From Brevibacterium picturae (GTDB taxonomy: Bacteria; Actinomycetota; Actinomycetes; Actinomycetales; Brevibacteriaceae), in the NCBI RefSeq assembly GCF_030453725.1, contig NZ_JAKDJU010000019.1:1-29803 (forward strand): a stretch of DNA of 29,803 nucleotides. The letters run 5' to 3'. Under the pieces are notes generated by a model. It had not been told where the DNA came from. It searched no databases and worked only from the letters and a program-made list of their open reading frames with translations. This document shows, piece by piece, positions 7,391 to 13,730 of this stretch (positions within the stretch are counted from its first letter, which is position 1; each line of letters opens with the position of its first letter). Both the position numbers and the translations under genes were made by a program.

Positions 7391-8551
7391 ATGGCCGCGA
7401 AAAATCACCAGACTGGTGCCTCTTCGGGCTTGCGCCTGGGGACTGTTCTCGGCGCCCCGGTGATCCTGGCCTGGTCATGGTTCCTGGCCGCCATCGTCAT
7501 CACGATCCTGTTCGCCCCGTGGCTGAACACTGTCCGACCTGACCTCGGTGTCTGGGCCTGGTTCGTGGCATTCGCGTATGCGGTTCTGCTGTTCGCCTCG
7601 GTCTTTCTCCACGAGTTGGCACACGGTGTCGCCGGACAGTTCTACGGGCTCAAGGTTGCCGCGATCGAGCTCAATATCTGGGGAGGATTCACCCGATTCG
7701 AACCTCAGGCCGACAACCCGCGTGACAAGGCCGCGCTCACCAGCTTCGTCATCTCCATCGTCGGCCCGATCGTCAACATCATCCTGGCGCTGCTGGGCTG
7801 GTGGTGCCTGTCTGCGGTCTCACCGACTTCGGTTCCGTGGCTCCTCCTCATCGCCGTCACCTTCGCCAACGTTGCACTCGGCGCGATCAACCTGCTGCCG
7901 GGCATTCCGCTCGACGGCGGATGGGCGCTGCAGGCCCTGATGTGGAGACTCACGGGTTCGCAGTACCTGGGTACGATCGTCGCCAGCTGGGTCGGTCGGG
8001 TCATCGCCATCGGCTTCATCGGCTGGTCGGTCATCACCCCGCTGCTGGCTGGAGAGCGGCCCGACCCGCTGCAAGTGGCGTGGATGTCGCTGATCGCCAT
8101 CATGCTCTGGTTCTCTGCCGGGGACGCCGCGAACCATGCGAAACGGGCTCGAAAGATGGAGACCTATGACCTTTCACAGGTGATTCAGCCCGCCATCGCC
8201 GCAACCTGGGATGCGGATATTGCCGACACACTCGACTTTGCGAACACGCTGGGCAACGCGAAGGAGCGCACCCTCATCGTCGTCCTCGATCAGAAGGGCC
8301 TGCCCTACGGTCTCGTCGACAGGCATGCCGCGGCCGGCCGTCTGGCTGAATCGTTGGATCAGGTCCCTGCCGGAGAGGTCGCCCGGCCCCTGGCCGGATG
8401 GATCGGCGTACCGAAGGACATCACCGCCCCACATCTGCTCGAGTCGCTGACCCACCGCCCCAAAGCGCAGTTCAGCCTGGTCATGGACGAGAACACCCTC
8501 GTGGGCGTGATCGACCTGCAGGAATTCTTCGACGAGCTTCTCGCAGCCTGA
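7391..8551 (+). CDS. Site-2 protease family (M50) membrane metalloprotease
   Basis: Intramembrane zinc protease of 386 residues. The zinc site H74-ELA-H78 lies in a membrane helix (VFLHELAHGV), and the third ligand motif is N167-LLPGIPLD175-GG. Membrane segments are seen at about 20-45, 52-80, 115-145, 150-170, 190-210 and 225-243. Residues 250-386 form a soluble cytoplasmic region resembling a weak CBS-domain pair (TLIVVLDQKGLPYGLVD, FSLVMDENTLVGVIDLQEF), as in the Rip3/SpoIVFB-like subgroup. Such enzymes cleave membrane-bound anti-sigma factors or similar proteins, but no substrate gene is seen here. trmI follows after 44 bp with its own promoter. Confidence 0.93.
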   Translation: MAAKNHQTGASSGLRLGTVLGAPVILAWSWFLAAIVITILFAPWLNTVRPDLGVWAWFVAFAYAVLLFASVFLHELAHGVAGQFYGLKVAAIELNIWGGFTRFEPQADNPRDKAALTSFVISIVGPIVNIILALLGWWCLSAVSPTSVPWLLLIAVTFANVALGAINLLPGIPLDGGWALQALMWRLTGSQYLGTIVASWVGRVIAIGFIGWSVITPLLAGERPDPLQVAWMSLIAIMLWFSAGDAANHAKRARKMETYDLSQVIQPAIAATWDADIADTLDFANTLGNAKERTLIVVLDQKGLPYGLVDRHAAAGRLAESLDQVPAGEVARPLAGWIGVPKDITAPHLLESLTHRPKAQFSLVMDENTLVGVIDLQEFFDELLAA

Positions 8552-8580
8552 GCCAGGTGTGCTGAGACTTCTCATCAGCG

Positions 8581-8586
8581 TAGAGT
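8581..8586 (+). promoter_or_regulatory. -10 element (TAGAGT) for trmI-arc
   Basis: TAGAGT lies 9 nt before the ATG at 8596 with no ribosome binding site. It probably drives a leaderless trmI-arc mRNA. Confidence 0.5.
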
Positions 8587-8595
8587 GGACGCATC

Positions 8596-9633
8596 ATGAC
8601 TGAGGCAAGCCATACCGAACCCCGTCGGGCCCTGAAGGCCGGCGAGAAGATTCAGCTCACCGACCCCAAGGGCCGAATGCACACGATCGTGCTGGCTCCC
8701 GGAGAGCTGTTCCACACCCACAAGGGGCTGGTCGAACACGACGACATCATCGGCCGCACCGAGGGCATCATCGTGTCGAATACCGGGGGCATCGACTTCC
8801 AGGTCTTCCGACCGCGCTATGAGGACTTCGTTCTCTCCATGCCCCGCGGGGCGGCCGTCGTCTACCCCAAGGATTCCGGGCTCATCGTCACTCTCGGCGA
8901 TATCTTCCCCGGCGCGGTGGTCGTCGAGGCAGGCGTCGGCTCCGGAGCGCTGTCCATGGCTCTGCTCCGGGCAGTGGGCCCGAGAGGAACGGTCCACTCC
9001 TTCGAGCTTCGCGAGGAGTTCGCAACCATCGCTGCAGGGAACATCGCAGACTTCTTCGACGGTCGCCCCGACAATTGGTCGGTCACCGTGGGAGACCTCT
9101 CCGAGGAGCTGCCACAGGCCTATGAGTCCGGCACCGTCGACAGGGTCGTCCTCGACATGCTCACACCATGGAACACGCTGGGCGCGGTGAGCGGCGCATT
9201 GGCTCCTGGGGGAGTCGTCATCGCCTACGTGGCCACCGTCCCTCAGCTCTCTCGCTTCGTGGAGGCACTGCGGGCCACGGAATCCTTCAGCGAACCCCAG
9301 TCGATGGAGGCCATGATCCGCGGCTGGCACGTCGACGGACTCGCCGTGCGCCCGGACCACCGGATGATCGCCCACACCGGATTCCTGGTCATCGCCCGCC
9401 GTATGGCTCCGGGAGTTCCACCGCTGGAGAAGAAGAAGCGCCCCCAGGGCACTCCGGCAGCGACCGAGGACGTCGACGCGTGGACGAAGCCGGAAGTCAC
9501 CGATGAAGCCGTCGGAGCCAGAGTCGCACAGGGAAAGAAACTGCGCCGCGTCATGCGCGAGGCGGGAAAGCGGTTGGACCAAGAAGTGCCGACTCCCGAG
9601 TCGAAGACCCAAGGGTCGAAGGAGGACCAATGA
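8596..9633 (+). CDS. trmI: tRNA (adenine(58)-N1)-methyltransferase TrmI
   Basis: SAM-dependent enzyme that makes m1A58 in the T-loop of tRNA. The 345-residue product has a small N-terminal beta domain (about 12-70), the SAM-binding motif I E111-AGVGSGALS, an acidic residue after strand beta-2 in SFELREEF, and the catalytic-region VVLDMLTPW with D187. The C-terminal 60 residues are charged and low in complexity, and look disordered. Its stop overlaps the arc start by 4 bp (ATGA at 9630-9633), so the two are co-translated. The trmI-arc pairing is the usual order at actinobacterial pupylation loci. Confidence 0.95.
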   Translation: MTEASHTEPRRALKAGEKIQLTDPKGRMHTIVLAPGELFHTHKGLVEHDDIIGRTEGIIVSNTGGIDFQVFRPRYEDFVLSMPRGAAVVYPKDSGLIVTLGDIFPGAVVVEAGVGSGALSMALLRAVGPRGTVHSFELREEFATIAAGNIADFFDGRPDNWSVTVGDLSEELPQAYESGTVDRVVLDMLTPWNTLGAVSGALAPGGVVIAYVATVPQLSRFVEALRATESFSEPQSMEAMIRGWHVDGLAVRPDHRMIAHTGFLVIARRMAPGVPPLEKKKRPQGTPAATEDVDAWTKPEVTDEAVGARVAQGKKLRRVMREAGKRLDQEVPTPESKTQGSKEDQ

Positions 9634-11282
9634 CCGAGACCACGCCCGAAGCAAAACGTCAGCGCGAGGACACTGCGGCATTGCGCCAACAGCTCTTCAG
9701 CGCCGGCAAACGCAACGAAGCCCTGTCGAAGACCCTGCGCACAGCTCGTGACGAGCTGAACAGGATCAAGGAGGAGACCCGTCGGCTGACCGAACCGCCC
9801 AACAACTGGGGCACCCTCATCGCCCTCGGTGAGAACGGGCTGACCGCCGATGTCATCGTCGGCGGGCGCAGAATGCGCGTCGCCGTCGGCCCCGAGGTGG
9901 ATCCTGCGCAGCTGCGGGCCGGCACCGACGTGCTGCTCTCGGAGGGCCTCGTCATCATCGGGACCGGCTCCTTCGCGCCCGTCGGCTCGGTCGTCAACGT
10001 GCGCGAATTCGTCGACGACACCCGCATCCTCGTCGGCGCACCCGGAGATGACGAGCAGGTCTTCGTCCTCGGCGAAGACCTCATCGATGCCGGACTGCGC
10101 GTCGGGGATGCCGTGGTCGTCGACACCCGCACGCACTATGCCCTCCAGGTCGTCGAGAAGCCCGAAGTCTCCTCGCTGCTGCTCGAAGAGGTCCCGGACA
10201 TCACCTACTCCGACATCGGAGGACTGGCCGATCAGATCGGCCAGATCAAGGACGCAGTGGAACTGCCCTTCGAACATCCGCAGCTCTACACCGAACACGG
10301 CCTCAAACCGCCCAAGGGAATCCTGCTCTACGGCCCTCCCGGCTGCGGCAAGACCCTGATCGCGAAGGCCGTGGCGAACTCTTTGGCCGACCGGACCGGC
10401 GCCGGCCAGTCACGCAAGACCTACTTCCTCAACATCAAAGGCCCCGAGCTGCTCGACAAGTACGTCGGCGAGACCGAACGTCAGCTGCGTCTCATCTTCG
10501 CCCGGGCCAGAGAGAAGGCCTCGGCCGGATTCCCCGTCGTCGTCTTCTTCGACGAGATGGAGTCCCTGTTCCGCACCCGCGGTACGGGCAAGTCCTCGGA
10601 TGTGGAGACGACGATCGTGCCGCAGCTGCTGACCGAGATCGACGGTGTCGAGAAGCTCGACAATGTCATCGTCATCGGCGCATCGAACCGCGAGGACCTC
10701 ATCGACCCCGCCATTCTGCGTCCGGGACGCCTCGATGTGAAGATCCGCATCGAACGCCCTGACGTCGAGGCGGCTCGCGACATCTACGAGAAGTACCTCA
10801 CCGCCGAACTGCCCCTGCACTCGAGCGTGCTGTCAGGGCATGAGACCTCCGCCGAGGCGGTCTCGGCTCTGATCTCGTTCTGTGTCGACCGTATGTATGC
10901 CTCGTCGCGGGAGAACGAATTCGTCGAGGTCACCTATGCCGACGGGGCGAAGGAAGTCCTGCACTTCGCGGACTTCGCCTCCGGAGCCATGATCCACAAC
11001 ATCGTGGACCGGGCCAAGAAGAGTGCGATCAAATCGCTGTTGGAGACGGGCGAACGTGGTCTGCAGCCGAAGCACTTCGAAGAGGCCATCGCCGAGGAAT
11101 TCAGCGAGCACGAAGATCTGCCGAATACGACGAACCCCGACGAATGGGCGCGGATCTCGGGTCGCAAGGGGGAGCGGGTGACCCATCTGCGAATGATGCA
11201 CCTGGACACGACGCGCGGTGCACCTGCGGTGCCGCTCGAAACGGACATCGCCGAGGTGTACCCGAACTCAGACCTGGTCTGA
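9630..11282 (+). CDS. arc: Proteasome-associated ATPase Arc/Mpa, without the GQYL tail
   Basis: Hexameric AAA+ unfoldase that recruits pupylated proteins through its N-terminal coiled coil. In the 550-residue product I see the coiled coil (about 10-55), tandem OB domains (about 57-185), the AAA module with Walker A GPPGCGKT (235-242), Walker B VVVFFDEM (303-310), the NREDLIDPAILRPGR second region of homology (353-367) and a helical C-domain. Length and domains are normal for the family. Proteasome-coupled Arc/Mpa proteins end in GQYL, which inserts into pockets of the 20S alpha ring; this protein ends EVYPNSDLV. That agrees with the loss of prcBA downstream. The last codons lie inside a repeat that also forms the downstream hairpin. 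Confidence 0.97.
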   Translation: MTETTPEAKRQREDTAALRQQLFSAGKRNEALSKTLRTARDELNRIKEETRRLTEPPNNWGTLIALGENGLTADVIVGGRRMRVAVGPEVDPAQLRAGTDVLLSEGLVIIGTGSFAPVGSVVNVREFVDDTRILVGAPGDDEQVFVLGEDLIDAGLRVGDAVVVDTRTHYALQVVEKPEVSSLLLEEVPDITYSDIGGLADQIGQIKDAVELPFEHPQLYTEHGLKPPKGILLYGPPGCGKTLIAKAVANSLADRTGAGQSRKTYFLNIKGPELLDKYVGETERQLRLIFARAREKASAGFPVVVFFDEMESLFRTRGTGKSSDVETTIVPQLLTEIDGVEKLDNVIVIGASNREDLIDPAILRPGRLDVKIRIERPDVEAARDIYEKYLTAELPLHSSVLSGHETSAEAVSALISFCVDRMYASSRENEFVEVTYADGAKEVLHFADFASGAMIHNIVDRAKKSAIKSLLETGERGLQPKHFEEAIAEEFSEHEDLPNTTNPDEWARISGRKGERVTHLRMMHLDTTRGAPAVPLETDIAEVYPNSDLV

Positions 11283-11319
11283 TGCGCTCCGACCAGGTCT
11301 GGTTCGATCAGACCTGGTC
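11269..11319. repeat. Three alternating 11-bp repeats forming two exclusive hairpins; likely terminator
   Basis: CAGACCTGGTC occurs at 11269-11279 and 11309-11319, and its exact reverse complement GACCAGGTCTG at 11291-11301. The middle copy can pair with the first (11-nt loop) or the third (7-nt loop GTTCGAT), but not both. The first copy overlaps the last codons and stop of arc. The second hairpin lies between arc and the end of the convergent DUF3054 gene, fitting a terminator. No U-tract follows. Confidence 0.7.
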
Positions 11320-11362
11320 CGTGATCCTGGGCGGATCACCGGCCTCTGTCACGGTCTCCGGC

Positions 11363-11770
11363 TCAGCGGCGGCGTCGACGAGGGGTGGACCCGCCGCCGG
11401 CCACGGCCGTGGCGATGATCCGCCATCCGACCAAGGTGATGAGATTGAGGCTCGTGGCCACGATCATGAAGCTCACCGGCACCTGACCCGGGTCGCCTCC
11501 GGCGCCGGTGATGCCGCGGATGACGAGCCCGACCAGGATGGTGATCGCCCAGACCGCGGTTCCCGTGGCCAGCGGTGCTATCGGCCGATCCCAGACCGCT
11601 GCCAGCAGCCAGGCGATACCGAGTCCGACCAGGAACGGCCACGCTGTGGTCAGAAGCCCCTGGGGATCGAAATTATGAGAATGTGTGTAATGACCGATGA
11701 TGGTGAATAGGACGACCAGAACGAGGTCGACGATCAACGCGATCGGGAGATGAGATTTCTTCGCAGCCAC
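11363..11770 (-). CDS. DUF3054 family membrane protein
   Basis: The 135-residue product has four predicted membrane segments (about 8-26, 40-60, 66-86, 98-118) and the DUF3054-type motif LLTTAWPFLVGLGIAWLL. The C-terminus is a run of arginines after GGGSTP. Function is unknown. It starts with GTG at 11770, 7 nt after a minus-strand TAGACT element, so it is probably leaderless. It lies on the opposite strand between arc and dop and therefore splits the pupylation genes into two transcription units. Confidence 0.85.
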   Translation of the reverse strand: MAAKKSHLPIALIVDLVLVVLFTIIGHYTHSHNFDPQGLLTTAWPFLVGLGIAWLLAAVWDRPIAPLATGTAVWAITILVGLVIRGITGAGGDPGQVPVSFMIVATSLNLITLVGWRIIATAVAGGGSTPRRRRR

Positions 11771-11777
11771 GTCCCCG

Positions 11778-11783
11778 AGTCTA
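11778..11783 (-). promoter_or_regulatory. -10 element (TAGACT) for DUF3054 gene
   Basis: TAGACT on the minus strand is followed by CGGGGAC and GTG at 11770. It overlaps a near-palindrome, TCTAA-ACG-TTAGA (11780-11792), that lies in the divergent promoter region shared with dop. Confidence 0.5.
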
Positions 11784-11802
11784 AACGTTAGAGGGAGTTC
11801 AG

Positions 11803-13344
11803 ATGCTCAGTGTCCACCGCGTGATGGGTTCCGAAACCGAGTTCGGACTGAGCCAACCGGGCAATCCGGGAGCGAATCCGATGCGTGACTCGGCGCGTGT
11901 CGTCGATGCCTATGCGGGGCCGCGCGGGCTGAAGTCCTCCCAGAACTTCTGGGACTTCGCCACCGAGTCTCCTCTGGCCGACGCACGCGGCTTCTTCATG
12001 AATGCCGCCGAGGCCGACATCTCGCAGCTGACTCACATGCCCCAGGAGTCCGTCGAAGCCCAGTACCTGGCCAATGTCGTCACCGAGAACGGCGCCCGCT
12101 ACTACGTGGACCACGCCCACCCCGAATACTCCTCACCGGAGGTGCTGACCCCGCGCGACCTCGTGACCTACGATCGTGCTGGAGACCTGGTGGCCTTGGC
12201 CTCGGTGCGCAGCCTCGAGTCAACTGACGAACCCGTCAACCTCTACAAGAACAACACCGACTCGAAGGGGTCGTCCTACGGCACCCATGAGAACTACCTC
12301 GTCGACCGGGCGGTGGATTTCGACTCCCTCTCGGCCGCACTGATTCCGTTCTTCGCCAGCAGGCAGATCCTGTGCGGTTCCGGACGAGTCGGCATCGGCC
12401 GGGAAGGAGAGACCGCAGGATTCCAGATCTCATCGCGTGCGGACTTCTTCGAAGCCGAGGTGGGTCTGGAGACCACCCTGCGCAGACCCATCGTCAACAC
12501 CCGCGACGAACCCCATGCCGATCCGGCCAAATATCGTCGACTGCATGTCATCGTCGGCGATGCGACCATGGCCGAACCCGCCACCCTGGTCAGATTCGGC
12601 TCCACCTCCCTGGTCCTCGGCCTCATCGAAGCGGGCCTGGTTCCCCGGCTCGAACTCGCGGATCCGCTGCAGGCGCTGTGGGACATCAGCCATGACCTGA
12701 CCGTGAGCACGAAGCTGCCCATGTCCGACGGCACCAGGATGACCGCGCTCGAGATCCAGAACACGTACTACTCCGCCTGCCTCGAACACGCCGGCGATGA
12801 CGCGGAGACTCGCGAGGTGCTCAACGAATGGCAGCGACTCCTCGACGGTCTGGCCACCGACCCACGCAGCCTCGCCGACTCCATCGACTGGGTAGCCAAA
12901 TGGGTGCTTCTCGAAGGCTATCGGCAGAAGGAGAACCTGGAGTGGGACCACCCGAAGCTCGCCCTCATCGACGTTCAGTACCACGACGTTCGGCCGGAGA
13001 AGGGTGTGTTCTACAAACTCGAGAAGGCGGGACGAATCCGACGTCTCACGACCGATGATGAAGTCGAGCAGGCCGTGCGGTTCGCGCCCGATGGCACCCG
13101 GGCCTACCTCAGATCCCTGGCCGTGACCCGGTTCTCGGATTCATTGGTCGCCGCCAGCTGGGACTCGCTCGTCCTCAACGCAGGCGACTACGGAATCGTG
13201 CGCCTGCCGATGAGCGAACCGCTCAAAGGCACCCGCGAACTCCTGGCAGACAGGCTGGCCGATGTGCACGACGCACAAGCACTGCTCCAGGCGCTGGGAG
13301 TCGATAGACTGGCAACGACGAACGATGAAAGAGGTGCGAAATGA
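11803..13344 (+). CDS. dop: Deamidase/depupylase Dop
   Basis: Dop converts the C-terminal Gln of Pup to Glu and also removes Pup from substrates, using bound nucleotide. The 513-residue product has the carboxylate-amine ligase fold shared with PafA: metal-binding E11-T-E13 in GSETEFG, the catalytic Asp103 in YYVDHAHPEYSSPE, YKNNTDSKGSSYGTHEN, and RDEPHADPAKYRRLHVIVGD. The stretch of about 38-82 is the Dop-specific loop absent from PafA. The ATG at 11803 has a GGGAG ribosome binding site. The stop overlaps the pup start (ATGA at 13341-13344). All key residues look intact, so the enzyme should be active despite the missing proteasome core. Confidence 0.97.
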   Translation: MLSVHRVMGSETEFGLSQPGNPGANPMRDSARVVDAYAGPRGLKSSQNFWDFATESPLADARGFFMNAAEADISQLTHMPQESVEAQYLANVVTENGARYYVDHAHPEYSSPEVLTPRDLVTYDRAGDLVALASVRSLESTDEPVNLYKNNTDSKGSSYGTHENYLVDRAVDFDSLSAALIPFFASRQILCGSGRVGIGREGETAGFQISSRADFFEAEVGLETTLRRPIVNTRDEPHADPAKYRRLHVIVGDATMAEPATLVRFGSTSLVLGLIEAGLVPRLELADPLQALWDISHDLTVSTKLPMSDGTRMTALEIQNTYYSACLEHAGDDAETREVLNEWQRLLDGLATDPRSLADSIDWVAKWVLLEGYRQKENLEWDHPKLALIDVQYHDVRPEKGVFYKLEKAGRIRRLTTDDEVEQAVRFAPDGTRAYLRSLAVTRFSDSLVAASWDSLVLNAGDYGIVRLPMSEPLKGTRELLADRLADVHDAQALLQALGVDRLATTNDERGAK

Positions 13345-13532
13345 GTTCGCAGGAACAGGTTCAGAGGGATCATTCGACAGGCGGGGGAGAACCGCCCGCC
13401 GAACCACCGGAGGCCGTGCAGGGCCAGATCAACACGCAGAATGTGGATTCGATCCTTGATGAGATCGACGGAGTCCTCGAATCGAACGCAGAAGAATTCG
13501 TGCGCAACTTCGTCCAGAAGGGCGGCCAATGA
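13341..13532 (+). CDS. pup: Prokaryotic ubiquitin-like protein Pup
   Basis: Pup is a 63-residue intrinsically disordered tag. It has the conserved C-terminal half NVDSILDEIDGVLESNAEEF followed by VRNFVQKGGQ, and the helix here binds the Arc coiled coil. The terminal residue is Gln, so it must be deamidated by Dop before PafA can attach it to lysines. The N-terminal half (QRDHSTGGGEPPAEPPE) is the variable disordered segment that Arc engages to start unfolding. An AGAGG ribosome binding site lies within the end of dop. In other actinobacteria prcB follows directly; here only its remnant does. Confidence 0.97.
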   Translation: MSSQEQVQRDHSTGGGEPPAEPPEAVQGQINTQNVDSILDEIDGVLESNAEEFVRNFVQKGGQ

Positions 13533-13533
13533 G

Positions 13534-13730
13534 ATGTCGGGGTTCTCTCCTGCATTTCTGAGTTCGACGAGCAACTCGTTCGTCGAACTCGCTCGAGCGG
13601 TGGCACCCGAAGCACTGCCGACCTCCTCGGGCCATGACCTGGTCCACCAGGTCCCGGAGGGAACGACGGCGGCCACCGTACATTCAAACGACTCAGTGAC
13701 GCCATGATGGCTCAGCTGCGGGAGGACTGA
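13534..13730 (+). pseudogene. prcB-prcA deletion scar (20S proteasome core remnants)
   Basis: ATG at 13534, 1 nt after the pup stop, opens a 57-codon frame (to 13707) whose first 45 residues read like a PrcB propeptide: FSPAFLSSTSNSFVELARA, then APEALP, then VPEGTT. In intact PrcB the corresponding segment is (L)PxAFLxxxSxSFxxFL, then PELLP, then PHGTT, where the first Thr is the catalytic N-terminal nucleophile. After GTT (near 13668) the similarity stops. In another frame, ending at TGA 13728-13730, the codons read HRTFKRLSDAMMAQLRED, which resembles the C-terminus of actinobacterial PrcA (RxFRRL plus a short helical tail). The locus is thus best read as one internal deletion fusing early prcB to the end of prcA out of frame. 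The PrcB part is strong by eye; the PrcA part is moderate. Confidence 0.85.
13720..13725 (+). promoter_or_regulatory. Ribosome binding site of pafA inside the prcA remnant
   Basis: GGGAGG lies 4 nt before the pafA ATG at 13730, within the retained prcA-like tail, whose TGA overlaps the ATG by one base. Confidence 0.65.

Noticed and set aside
8559..8579. Bulged stem GCTGAGA/TCTCATCAGC between the M50 protease gene and trmI
   Set aside because: Imperfect, no U-tract, and overlapping the likely -35 region of trmI; could be chance.
8575..10298. Long minus-strand frames opposite trmI and arc
   Set aside because: Shadows of two well-supported genes; no domains.
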